NCBI GenBank assembly: GCA_050290865.1
Contig: JBNKIW010000003.1
Location: 1 to 64,000 of the forward strand
Direction of reading: 5' to 3'
DNA: 64,000 nt
DNA from: JARRLC01 sp050290865
Lineage (GTDB): Bacteria; Pseudomonadota; Alphaproteobacteria; Rhizobiales; Rhodomicrobiaceae
The translations under genes were made by a program, and so were the position numbers. The notes below the pieces were generated by a model that was given only the letters and a program-made list of their open reading frames with translations, was not told where the DNA came from and made no database searches. Numbering within the stretch: the stretch's first letter is position 1; each line of letters opens with the position of its first letter. Positions 43,336-51,712 of the stretch are shown in pieces.

Positions 43336-44112
43336 ATGGCAAGCACGGCGAATGTAACTTTTTCCGAGTACACGGTCGATCTCTGGTGGACCGATCTCAA
43401 CGACGTCGAATTCGGCCTGTTCAAACACACCAAGCACCGCGCCAAATCCCGCCAGTTCAGCAAAGATTCCGACGTAATCGGCGCCGTGAACGTCAATGGA
43501 GAACGCACCGGCCTGCTGACCTATCGCCGCGGCGCCTGGCATGAAGCCGAGGGCATGAAAAAGCGTCTGGTCGTCAAACTGTTTTCAGAGGCGATGAATT
43601 GGCGAGGCACCATGGACCTGATGCTCGCCCGCAGTCTGCAACTGACGCTCGGCGCACGCGGTTTCCCGGTGCCGTCGTTCCTCGTCAATCTCTCCGGACA
43701 CGAACAGGTCGTGACGGTGGAGCGCTCAAGCCGCAAATGGCCGTTCATTCCGGAGACCTATTCCTTCTTCGTCGCGGATGGCAAACGCGTACGCTTCTAC
43801 CGGCTGCGCCGCGACTGGATGGCCATCGGCGCCGATTACACGCTCTATGACGAGGCGGGTGAGCGTATCGGCCATCTGAACGGCCGCGTTCTCGACATCG
43901 GTGGCCGATGGGACGTCAAAGTCCGTGAGGATCATGACAATCCGCGGTTGAACAACACGCTGCAACTCTTCTGCGGGATGCTGCGCTTTCGCCGCGCCTG
44001 CGAGCGCCATATCCGCGCGCTGTCGCGGGATCTGAGGCGGGGCACGATCGAGCCCGAAATGGAGAGGCAGGAGACCGAGTTGTATCTCAATCCGCGCCGC
44101 GTAAACAATTGA
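43336..44112 (+). CDS. Uncharacterised protein, possibly LURP-one/Tubby-like
   Basis: A 258-aa soluble protein. The ATG at 43336 has GGGCGGGGG upstream. There is no signal peptide. Residues about 145-215 have strands alternating with turns (YSFFVADGKRVRFYRLRRDW, YTLYDEAGERIGHLNGRVLD), which resembles the LURP-one/phospholipid-scramblase-like fold where a beta barrel surrounds a helix and the motif reads Y-x-L-x-D-x-G-x-x-[IV]-G. The C-terminal helix (LFCGMLRFRRACERHIRAL) could be the central helix. The match is by pattern only, so I treat it as an unknown with that suggestion. Confidence 0.55.
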   Translation: MASTANVTFSEYTVDLWWTDLNDVEFGLFKHTKHRAKSRQFSKDSDVIGAVNVNGERTGLLTYRRGAWHEAEGMKKRLVVKLFSEAMNWRGTMDLMLARSLQLTLGARGFPVPSFLVNLSGHEQVVTVERSSRKWPFIPETYSFFVADGKRVRFYRLRRDWMAIGADYTLYDEAGERIGHLNGRVLDIGGRWDVKVREDHDNPRLNNTLQLFCGMLRFRRACERHIRALSRDLRRGTIEPEMERQETELYLNPRRVNN

Positions 44113-44240
44113 AAACACGTTGAAACTTTATTTCAGCCTGTCAGAAGTCTTGCCACGGATCACGTGGCGGGCGGTTTCTCTTTGCTTTTTCGCATCACCT
44201 GATCCTATTGGGACAGCCGAAGCGGAAAGACCGTAGCCCC

Positions 44241-44735
44241 ATGACGACCCATCCGGAAATCCGGCCCAATGCAGTTCCGTGGCCGCCCTTCATCTACGCC
44301 ATTACGGCCTTGGCAGCGCTCGCACTCCAGACCGCCTTTCCTTTCCAGATATCGCTCGGCGCTGGCGGGCGGCTGCTCGGGCTGGCGCTGGGTATCTGCG
44401 GCGTTCTCCTGGATATCTCCGCCATGGCCATCATGGCGCGGGCGCACACCTCCATCCTGCCGCACCATGCCGCCAGCCGTCTCGTCACCGCGGGACCGTT
44501 CGCCTGGACGCGGAATCCGATCTATCTGGGGAATACGCTGCTGCTCGCCGGGCTGGGCCTCGTCACGCCCGTTCGCTGGTTCATCCCTCTGGCTCTTGCC
44601 GCTGCGTTCGCCGTCGAGCGGCTGGCGATCCGGCGCGAGGAGGCCCATCTGCGCGCGCGCTTCGGCGAGGCGTGGGACGCCTACGCACGCCGCGTGCCGC
44701 GCTGGATCGGCCGCGCGCCCGGCCGGCAGCAATGA
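44241..44735 (+). CDS. Isoprenylcysteine carboxyl methyltransferase-like membrane protein
   Basis: A 164-aa integral membrane protein of the ICMT/phospholipid methyltransferase group. Several hydrophobic helices (about 15-35, 43-65, 93-125) frame the signature TAGPFAWTRNPIYLGNTLLLAG and the end motif EEAHLRARFGEAWDAYARRVPRW, which corresponds to the conserved E-x-x-L-x-x-x-FG-x-x-[YW]-x-x-Y-x-x-x-V-x-RW. Relatives use S-adenosylmethionine on lipid or prenyl substrates; bacterial substrates are mostly unknown. It is 11 bases upstream of the DUF1489 gene. Confidence 0.85.
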   Translation: MTTHPEIRPNAVPWPPFIYAITALAALALQTAFPFQISLGAGGRLLGLALGICGVLLDISAMAIMARAHTSILPHHAASRLVTAGPFAWTRNPIYLGNTLLLAGLGLVTPVRWFIPLALAAAFAVERLAIRREEAHLRARFGEAWDAYARRVPRWIGRAPGRQQ

Positions 44736-44746
44736 GGGAGGGGACC

Positions 44747-45181
44747 ATGCATCTCGTCAAACTCTGCGTGGGTGTCGACAGCGTTGAGCAACTCGCTGTG
44801 TGGCAGGCCATGCGCCTCGAACGGATGCGAACCGCGGGCCAGACGCCGGAACTCGCGCACCGCACCCGCCAGATGCCCCGGCAACGCGGCGCCATCCTCG
44901 GTGGTGGTTCGCTCTACTGGGTGATCAGGGGCGTCATCCAGACGCGCCAGAAGATCCTGGATCTGCGCCTGGAGACGGATGGAGAAGGCCGCTCGTTGTG
45001 CGCCATCGTGCTTGGCGAACCGCTCATCGCGACGAGGCCGCAACCGCGCCGCGCATTTCAAGGCTGGCGTTATCTGGCGCCGGAAGACGCACCCGGCGAC
45101 ATCGGCCCGGCCCAAGCCGCCGAGGCGGATGACATGCCCGCGGCGATGCGCGCGGCGCTGGCTGAACTGGCACTGCTCTAA
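44747..45181 (+). CDS. DUF1489 family protein
   Basis: A 144-aa protein of an alphaproteobacterial family without known function. Recognised segments are MHLVKLCVGVDSVEQLAVWQ, the RTRQMPRQRGAILGGGSLYWVIRGVIQ block and the FQGWRYLAPEDAPGD end. GGGAGGGG lies immediately upstream of the ATG. Nothing in it is diagnostic of an enzyme, and no membrane segment is present. It follows the ICMT-like gene by 11 bases and probably shares its transcript. Confidence 0.88.
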   Translation: MHLVKLCVGVDSVEQLAVWQAMRLERMRTAGQTPELAHRTRQMPRQRGAILGGGSLYWVIRGVIQTRQKILDLRLETDGEGRSLCAIVLGEPLIATRPQPRRAFQGWRYLAPEDAPGDIGPAQAAEADDMPAAMRAALAELALL

Positions 45182-45190
45182 CGGACGCCC

Positions 45191-46282
45191 TCAGGCCGTA
45201 GCACTTTCAGCATTGAGCGTTTCTTCGGAAGGCAGAGGCTCCGTGTCGGGTGGAGCCTGCTCCTCCCCTTCACTCACGGCCTGGTCCTCCACCTCCTTGG
45301 CCAAGGGCTCCTCTCCGTCGTTCCCAGGAAGTGCCTCGGGTTCTGTTTTCGCCACATCGGCTTCGCCCGCCGGCTTCTCCTCTTCCGGCGCTTCAGCTTC
45401 GGCCTCGGCCGGTGGGGCGGCAGGTTCCCGCTTCTGCGCCGCCTGTGACTGGCGCCCGCGTCTTCCTGCTGCTTTCGTGTTCTCCGTGAGGGCCTCCCAG
45501 TTGTCCGCCGTGAACTGCGCCAGCTGGAGCAACTCGCGCAGGACCTGCTCGACCTCCGGTCCCGTGATGACCGTCGCCTGGCTGTGTGCAGTGTCATCGC
45601 GCCAGAAGGCAACCAGACCGGCGATGGTCGAGAACGGGCGCGCGAGCTGAGGCACGGCATTGGTGATGTCGTTGATGAGCTTCTTGCGTCCATTCGCCGT
45701 GCCATAAGCTTTCAGGACCGCATCTTCGTTGCCGGTCCTGGCGACGGCCGCTGCGAGCAGAATGCTTTCCGCGGCGGCCCCGGCCATGACGCACGCAGAG
45801 ACCCACGCCTCCGCATTGCGGCAGCGCACGGCTTCCTGCACACGCTGGAAGAAGCCGTCGCCGAAGCGGCTCCGGTAGCGCGCCAAAGCGTCGGCCAGCC
45901 CGCCCGGCTGCAGAGTGACGAAGCGGCACGCGTCGTTGTTGTCCGCCAGCCACTCCCGCCCCAGAATGGTCAGCGAATAGCCGCACCCCCCCGCGACGGC
46001 CTGCCCCCCCGTCTCCCGGATGCCGGGCCGGATCAGGCCGCGGCGGCAGAGTTCCCACGCCGCTTCGAAGAACACCGGCGAGGCGCGCCGCGCCAGGCTT
46101 TCGCGCTTGAGCGCTTCGGCGCCCGATGCCTTGTGCGCCCAGGCGGTCGCCACCGCGGGCACCCACATATCGTAGCCGTAATCGCCGCGATGTCCCGGCG
46201 GCCGTTCGATCACAGCGCGCAGATATTCCACAGTCAGGGCGATGGCCTCATCGAGCCCCGGCAGTTCATTCGTCGGCGTCAT
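45191..46282 (-). CDS. HEPN-like protein with winged-helix-like N-terminus and acidic tail
   Basis: About 363 aa from the ATG at 46282. Residues 55-115 are a winged-helix-like segment (ALKRESLARRASPVFFEAAW ... YSLTILGREWL). Residues 155-262 are helical, with WVSACVMAGAAAESILLAAAV and then LVAFWRDDTAHSQ, in which R228-DDTA-H233 fits the RX4H motif of HEPN ribonucleases and their relatives. The last 90 residues are strongly acidic with Glu/Pro/Ala runs. No nucleotidyltransferase or antitoxin partner is adjacent. It could be a ribonuclease, an RNA-binding protein or an inactive relative. It is divergent from the polysaccharide locus. Confidence 0.6.
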   Translation of the reverse strand: MTPTNELPGLDEAIALTVEYLRAVIERPPGHRGDYGYDMWVPAVATAWAHKASGAEALKRESLARRASPVFFEAAWELCRRGLIRPGIRETGGQAVAGGCGYSLTILGREWLADNNDACRFVTLQPGGLADALARYRSRFGDGFFQRVQEAVRCRNAEAWVSACVMAGAAAESILLAAAVARTGNEDAVLKAYGTANGRKKLINDITNAVPQLARPFSTIAGLVAFWRDDTAHSQATVITGPEVEQVLRELLQLAQFTADNWEALTENTKAAGRRGRQSQAAQKREPAAPPAEAEAEAPEEEKPAGEADVAKTEPEALPGNDGEEPLAKEVEDQAVSEGEEQAPPDTEPLPSEETLNAESATA

Positions 46283-46685
46283 AGGATTTCCGTAGGTCAA
46301 TGCCCCCCGCTCCGGGCGCACAGCCATGCGCCCTGCCCCTGTCCCCCAATTGGCATCATTATGCACCGAATCGCTTTGCTGTGGCGGTTCAATGGCAGCG
46401 TGGCAAGTTAACAACAGGAAATGCGATGGGTGGCGAAACTCGGCCCACTGCCTTGGCGGCGCCGCTGGAACAAAGGAAATTACTGACTGTATTAGTCGGG
46501 ATATTTATGAAAGACGCGTGGCCGGATGGGTGAGATGCCGCTTGTCCGGGCACAACGTGCTCGCATCCCCGCGAGGGCAGAGCCATGACAGCAGGCCACT
46601 TGCCGGACGCCTGAGCCACAGCCGCCAAAGCCCGGAGCAACACACGCTTCGATTGCAGTTGCACCTCAACGCTATTTTATGGTTT
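46283..46685. other. Divergent intergenic region before the polysaccharide locus
   Basis: About 400 bases separate the HEPN-like gene (minus) from the c-di-GMP-receptor-like gene (plus). The reading frame of the latter stays open through it, but the codons look non-coding. The sequence becomes AT-richer close to 46660-46690 (TGCACCTCAACGCTATTTTATG), which may include the promoter or the start region. A small inverted repeat GACTGTATTAGTC is at about 46484-46496. Confidence 0.4.
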
Positions 46686-48113
46686 ATGCCTCATGTTTCG
46701 CGCATGTTGTGGGAACAGAACTTTCAGCGCGCGGTCGAGTCTCTGGCTGACAGGGCGGAGACTGGCGGCGCATATATCCGCCCCGGTGTGGCCGCCGATC
46801 CGGACCGGCCCGTCGAGGCCTGCTTTCTCGTGCTGGGTGGCAACGCTCCAGCCTATTCCGGCGATACGTTCACCGAGGACCCGGCCGAGCCCAGCGCCGC
46901 AATCCTGCTGACAAGGCGCGTCGACCCCGCCGACCTGGCGACCGCACTCGCCGGAGCAGCCGATCCGGCCTTGCCGGTCGCCGATTTTGGCAATAATCCG
47001 AGCCTCAGAAGCGACTTTTCACGCGCGAACCTCAACGTTGAAAGCTTCTCAGAGATGAAGCAGACGTTCGCGCCGATCTGGCGGCGGCTCGTCGAACTTC
47101 CATACAATGCCGTGCGCGAAGATCGCGCCGAGTTGATGACGCTCCGTCTCGCTTATTCGCGCGCCGTGGCGATCGAAGGCGTGCTCACGCCGGAAACGCG
47201 CAATGTCGTGGAATACCCGCTCCTCGGGCTCGTCGCCTCCCCGCGGCGTCAACTGGAGCTGCTCGCGGATGCCGGCCTTCTGCACCGCCGCTTCTTTACC
47301 CGCACGCAAATCTGCGGCCGGTGCGGCTCGTCGCGCCTCAACGTGTTCGAGGCCTGTCCGTCCTGCGGCGGCGCCGACATCATGGAGGAGGAGATCGTCC
47401 ACCATTACCGGTGCGGCGCGCAGGAAGCGCAGTCGCATTTCAGACAGGGCGAACTGCTGATCTGCCCGAAATGCCATCGAATTCTGCGCCATTTCGGCAA
47501 GGACTACGACAAGCCGGGCGTCATGGTCACCTGCGCGTCCTGCAACGCCTCGAATTCTCAGCCAGCGGTGCATTTCGCCTGCCTGGATTGCCGGGCGATC
47601 ACGACAGCGGACGACGCCAAGACCACCGACTGGTTTCACTACGATCTGACGGATGACGCCATCCGGGCGCTGCGCGAGGGACGGCTGCCGCGATTCGAGG
47701 TCGGTGCGGCATTCGAGAAGCGCACACGCGCCTACTCGCCGCAGGACTTCCGGCTGCTGGTCATGCAGGAAATGCGGGTGGCTGAGCGCTACAAGAGGCC
47801 CTTCGCGGTGGCGCGCCTGTCATTCCCGAATCTCGACACGCTGCGGCACGAGATGGGGCCCATGGCGGCCAATACCGCCCTCCTGAGCGCTGTCGATGCT
47901 GTCACCGGGGTGCTGCGCGGCACCGACTTCGTCGGCACACGGGGCGCCGGTGCTGCGGTGATCGGCTTTCCGGAGACCTCGGCGAGGGACGTCCGGGAAA
48001 ACATCATGAGCCGTATCCGCGAGACCATGCGCGATACGACCGATGTCCCGATCAAGATTTCGGCCGAAGTCTCCGAGGGTGACGCGATCGCATCGCTGCT
48101 CGTCGAGGCTTAA
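46686..48113 (+). CDS. Zinc-ribbon protein with degenerate GGDEF domain (predicted c-di-GMP receptor)
   Basis: A 475-aa protein. The N-terminal 190 residues are alpha/beta and end in a helical segment. Residues 210-305 form a cysteine-rich region with CGRCG, CPSCGG, YRCG, CPKCH, CASCN and CLDC, which looks like the TackOD1-type metal-binding output domain. Residues about 355-475 are a GGDEF-like domain (FRLLVMQEMRVAERYKRPFA onward). The catalytic motif is changed to GAGAA (420-424) and the Mg-binding acidic residues are gone. An RxxD motif (R411-G-T-D414) lies exactly five residues upstream, the canonical c-di-GMP inhibitory site. This predicts an inactive cyclase that binds c-di-GMP, as in PelD. 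No transmembrane helix. The start is chosen by coding character; no clear Shine-Dalgarno. Confidence 0.7.
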   Translation: MPHVSRMLWEQNFQRAVESLADRAETGGAYIRPGVAADPDRPVEACFLVLGGNAPAYSGDTFTEDPAEPSAAILLTRRVDPADLATALAGAADPALPVADFGNNPSLRSDFSRANLNVESFSEMKQTFAPIWRRLVELPYNAVREDRAELMTLRLAYSRAVAIEGVLTPETRNVVEYPLLGLVASPRRQLELLADAGLLHRRFFTRTQICGRCGSSRLNVFEACPSCGGADIMEEEIVHHYRCGAQEAQSHFRQGELLICPKCHRILRHFGKDYDKPGVMVTCASCNASNSQPAVHFACLDCRAITTADDAKTTDWFHYDLTDDAIRALREGRLPRFEVGAAFEKRTRAYSPQDFRLLVMQEMRVAERYKRPFAVARLSFPNLDTLRHEMGPMAANTALLSAVDAVTGVLRGTDFVGTRGAGAAVIGFPETSARDVRENIMSRIRETMRDTTDVPIKISAEVSEGDAIASLLVEA

Positions 48114-48184
48114 CGCCCGGCAGCCATGCGCGAGAAAAGCCCGTGAGGGCGTCGAAATACCGCAGCTATTCCGAGGAGCACACC

Positions 48185-49573
48185 ATGCTTGACCGCCCGA
48201 TGTTGCGGATGCGCGCCTCAGACCGGGCGTCCGGCCGGGCCGAATCCTATACGAGGCTGCGGCGTCTCATCGACAACAGAAAGGCATTGGTCGGCATTTT
48301 CGGGATGGGGCCGGTCGGGCTGCATCTCGCCTGCACCGCGGCGCACGGCGCGGGACTGCAGGTCTTCGGCTTCGATATCGACGAGACGCGGATCGGATCT
48401 CTGGAGAAGGGCAAATCCTATCTGAGCGACCTTCCGTCCACCGTCATCACCAAGCTCGTCAAGAACGGCCACCTCGTGCCGACCACGGATTTTTCCCTGG
48501 CGCACGACGCGGACGTGCTCATCATCTGCGTGCAGACGCCGCTCAACCAGTACCGCGAGCCGGACCTCTCCCATGTCGAGACGGCGGCGCAAACGCTGTT
48601 GCAGTATTCGCGGCCCGCGCAGCTCGTCATCCTCGAGTCGACCTCCTATCCGGGCACGACGCGGGACGTGCTCGGCAACCTGCTCAGCCAGCGCGGGCTG
48701 ACGCTCGGTGAAGACCTGTTCCTGGCGTTCTCCCCCGACCGCCACGATCCCGGCAATCTCCACTACGATATCGCCACGACACCGAAGGTCGTCGGCGGCG
48801 AAGGGCGCGCGGCACTCGATCTCGCCTGCCGTTTCTACGGGTCGTTCATCAAGGAGGTGACACCGGTTTCCTCGCCCGATGCCGCCGAGGCCGTCAAGCT
48901 GACGGAGAACATCTTCCGCGCCGTCAACATCAGTCTCGTGAACGAGCTGAAAATCCTCTTCACGGAAATGGGCATCGACGTCTGGGAGGTGATCGAGGCC
49001 GCCTCGACCAAACCTTACGGTTTCATGCCGTTCCAGCCCGGTCCGGGTATGGGCGGCCACTGTATCCCCATCGACCCCTACTACCTGTCCTGGAGGGCGC
49101 GCTCCTACGGGCTGACGGCCCGCTTCGTCGAACTGGCCGGCGAAATCGACCAGATGATGCCCAAATATGTGGCCGATCGGCTCAACGCCGCCCTCAATGT
49201 GCGCAGGAAATGCAGCCTGTTCGGCGCCCGCGTTCTCCTCGTTGGCGTTGCCTACAAGAAGAACATCAACGATCTCCGCGAGACGCCGGCGGTTGCGCTC
49301 ATTCGCGAGCTGCGCAAGCGCGGGGCCAAGGTTTCGTATTACGACCCGCTCGTTCCCGTCCTCCCTGCGGAAGACGGGCCGCAGCCGACCCCGGAGCTTC
49401 GCTCGGCGGACTGGTCCCCCACCAAGATCGCGAAATACGACGCCGTCATCATCCACACCGATCATGACGAGATCGACTACGAGACGATGGTCGACAACGC
49501 GCAACTCATCATCGACACGCGCAACGCCTGCGGCAGCCGCGGGATTGTCGGCACGAAAATCGTGAAGGCCTGA
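48185..49573 (+). CDS. Nucleotide-sugar 6-dehydrogenase (UDP-GlcNAc/UDP-glucose type)
   Basis: A 462-aa NAD-dependent dehydrogenase that oxidises the C6 hydroxyl of a UDP-sugar to a carboxylate. It has an N-terminal NAD motif GIFGMGPVGLHLA, the YPGTTRDVL and FSPDRHDPGN segments, EAVKLTENIFRAVNISLVNE, the catalytic GGHCIPIDPYYL with Cys293, and a C-terminal UDP-binding part (VGVAYKKNINDLRETPA). The pattern is closest to the WbpA/TviB-like group that acts on UDP-N-acetylglucosamine, but UDP-glucose cannot be excluded. The ATG at 48185 with GAGGAG six bases upstream is preferred over a GTG at 48143. It lies about 70 bases after the regulator. Confidence 0.92.
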   Translation: MLDRPMLRMRASDRASGRAESYTRLRRLIDNRKALVGIFGMGPVGLHLACTAAHGAGLQVFGFDIDETRIGSLEKGKSYLSDLPSTVITKLVKNGHLVPTTDFSLAHDADVLIICVQTPLNQYREPDLSHVETAAQTLLQYSRPAQLVILESTSYPGTTRDVLGNLLSQRGLTLGEDLFLAFSPDRHDPGNLHYDIATTPKVVGGEGRAALDLACRFYGSFIKEVTPVSSPDAAEAVKLTENIFRAVNISLVNELKILFTEMGIDVWEVIEAASTKPYGFMPFQPGPGMGGHCIPIDPYYLSWRARSYGLTARFVELAGEIDQMMPKYVADRLNAALNVRRKCSLFGARVLLVGVAYKKNINDLRETPAVALIRELRKRGAKVSYYDPLVPVLPAEDGPQPTPELRSADWSPTKIAKYDAVIIHTDHDEIDYETMVDNAQLIIDTRNACGSRGIVGTKIVKA

Positions 49574-49600
49574 AAAGGGCGTGCGAGGGAGGTCCACGCG

Positions 49601-50593
49601 GTGAAGGACGCTGCAAAAACACTGATAACGGGCGGCGGCGGCCTGATCGGCGGACGCCTCGCCAAGCAGCTTCTGGAGGCGGGCCACGAGGTGACGGTGC
49701 TCGACTCCGCGCCGCCCGGTTCCGGCAGCCTGCCCTATTTGCGCGTCACACGGCACCCTGGCCTGACCTATGTGCAAGGCTCGGTGACCGATGCCGCGGC
49801 GTGGGCCGGTCTGCCGCAGGATTTCGAAGCCATCGTGCATGCCGCGGCCATTCTCGGTATCCGGCGCGTGCCGCGTGAGCAGATCGAAACCATGGATGTG
49901 ACCGTCGCCGGGACGGAAATGGCGCTTCGTTTCGCGCATTCCCTGCCCCAGTTGAAGCGCTTTCTCTACCTGAGCACGTCCGAGATATACGGCGTTTCGG
50001 CGCAAGGTCTCGACGAAACCGCGCCCGCTATCATTCAGACCGGGGGCGGCAGGTGGTGCTATGCCTCGGCCAAGTTGACCGCCGAATTCTACGTGCGGGC
50101 TTTCGCCGAACGATACGGCCTGCCCTTCACCATCGTCCGGCCCTTCAACGTCTACGGACCGTCCCCCACCTGCTGCGGCGCGCTCACCGAGATGGTCAGG
50201 CGTGCCGCCTGCGGCGAAACCATCCGGCTGACGGGCACGGGACAGCAAACCCGCTCCTGGTGCCACGTGCAGGACTTCGCCGAAGGGCTGCAACGCTGCC
50301 TTTTCGATCACGCGAGCCGCAACGAGACGTTCAATCTGGGCAGCGATACGACCGAAGTCTCCGTCCTGGAACTCGCGCAGATGATCCGCGACATCACGCA
50401 GTCCTCATCCGCGATCGTCATTGGCGATGGCGCGGAACCCGACGTGCTGAACCGGCGCCCCGACCTGAAGAAGGCGCGCAGACTGCTGAGCTTTCAGCCG
50501 CGCATCGATCTGCCGGAAGGGATCGAGGACGTCCTGACCTGGGCGAAGGCCGCCCCGCCGCAAAAGCGCGGCCGTCCGGCGGGAAGGAGGTAG
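49601..50593 (+). CDS. NAD-dependent sugar-nucleotide epimerase/dehydratase, first copy
   Basis: A 330-aa extended short-chain dehydrogenase. It starts at GTG 49601. The Rossmann motif is TGGGGLIGGRLAKQL, followed by a cofactor-binding Asp near VTVLDS, the catalytic STSEIYG and YASAK (Tyr-x-x-x-Lys) pair, and the substrate-binding RPFNVYGPSP. The exact reaction (4-epimerisation, dehydration or decarboxylation) is not clear, and it differs from the second epimerase gene just downstream. Located between the dehydrogenase and the second epimerase, it probably makes a sugar nucleotide for the same polymer. Confidence 0.9.
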   Translation: MKDAAKTLITGGGGLIGGRLAKQLLEAGHEVTVLDSAPPGSGSLPYLRVTRHPGLTYVQGSVTDAAAWAGLPQDFEAIVHAAAILGIRRVPREQIETMDVTVAGTEMALRFAHSLPQLKRFLYLSTSEIYGVSAQGLDETAPAIIQTGGGRWCYASAKLTAEFYVRAFAERYGLPFTIVRPFNVYGPSPTCCGALTEMVRRAACGETIRLTGTGQQTRSWCHVQDFAEGLQRCLFDHASRNETFNLGSDTTEVSVLELAQMIRDITQSSSAIVIGDGAEPDVLNRRPDLKKARRLLSFQPRIDLPEGIEDVLTWAKAAPPQKRGRPAGRR

Positions 50594-50600
50594 GCGTGCC

Positions 50601-51608
50601 ATGAAGACACTCGTCACCGGCGCAGCCGGTTTCATCGGCGCATTCGTCACCAAGGCGCTTCTCGACCGCGGCGACGAGGTGACGGGCGTGGACAATCTCA
50701 ACGCCTATTACGACCCGTCGCTGAAAGAGGCGCGCCTGCGCCGTCTTCAGCAGGCGAAGAATTTCACCTTCCTGATGGCCAGCGTCGCCGACCACGAGGC
50801 GATGCAATCGCTTTTCGCCGCCGACAAGTTCGACCGGGTGATCCATCTTGCCGCCGAGGTCCGCGTGCGCGGCTCGCTTGACGCGCCCGAGGCCTATATC
50901 ACCAACAATATGGCAGGCTTTCTCAACATTCTCGAAGGCTGCCGGAATGGCAGTGCGGGAAGCCTGGTCTACGCGTCATCCTGCTCGGTCTATGGCGGCA
51001 ACGCCAAGCTGCCCCACTGCGTGCACGACTGCACGGACCATCCGCTCAGCCTGTACGCCGCCAGCAAGAAATCGAACGAGCTGATGGCTCACGTCTATTC
51101 GCAGCTTTGCGGCCTGCCGACGACAGGCCTGCGGTTCTTCTCGGTCTACGGGCCATGGGGAAGGCCGGACATGGCGGCTTTCATCTTCGCGCGCAAAATC
51201 CTCGCTGGCGAACCGATCGATGTCTTCAATTACGGCGGCTGCACGCGCGACTTCACCTATATCGACGACGTCGTGGACGGCGTTCTGCGGGCAGCAGACC
51301 GTCCGGCGCGGCCCGACCCGTCGTGGAATGCTGCGGCACCCGATCCGGCAACGTCATCCGCGCCCTACCGTCTCTACAATGTCGGCGCCGCCAGTTCGGT
51401 GGAGCTTTTGGAGTTCATCGGCATCATCGAGGAGATCCTTGGGCGGGAAGCGAAGAAGAACCTGCAGCCAATTGATCTCTGCGAAGTGGAATCGGACCGC
51501 GCCGACATCAGCGATATCGCGGCGGACCTGGGCTACGCTCCGAAGACGCCCGTCGAGGCCGGTCTGGAGCGGTTCATCTCGTGGTATCGGGAGTATTACC
51601 GGGTTTAG
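50601..51608 (+). CDS. Sugar-nucleotide 4-epimerase (UDP-glucuronate/UDP-GlcNAcA type)
   Basis: A 335-aa extended SDR. The motif TGAAGFIGAFVTKALLDRGD with VDNLNAYYDPSLKEARL is the signature of the UDP-glucuronate 4-epimerase/CapI-LspL group. Active-site motifs are SSCSVYGGN and YAASK, and RFFSVYGPWGRPDMA is also typical of that group. A uronate epimerase fits beside a 6-dehydrogenase: the two would convert a UDP-hexose to a UDP-uronic acid and then to its 4-epimer. It starts eight bases after the first epimerase ends, so they are likely co-translated. Confidence 0.92.
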   Translation: MKTLVTGAAGFIGAFVTKALLDRGDEVTGVDNLNAYYDPSLKEARLRRLQQAKNFTFLMASVADHEAMQSLFAADKFDRVIHLAAEVRVRGSLDAPEAYITNNMAGFLNILEGCRNGSAGSLVYASSCSVYGGNAKLPHCVHDCTDHPLSLYAASKKSNELMAHVYSQLCGLPTTGLRFFSVYGPWGRPDMAAFIFARKILAGEPIDVFNYGGCTRDFTYIDDVVDGVLRAADRPARPDPSWNAAAPDPATSSAPYRLYNVGAASSVELLEFIGIIEEILGREAKKNLQPIDLCEVESDRADISDIAADLGYAPKTPVEAGLERFISWYREYYRV

Positions 51609-51712
51609 ACGCCGAGATGACGGAACTTTTGCTTGCCCGGACATGACGGGACCGGACCTCGACCGCCACGTTCGCAACCATCTGCCAGGGGTGTCCCGAA
51701 AGGCTCGTCGTC

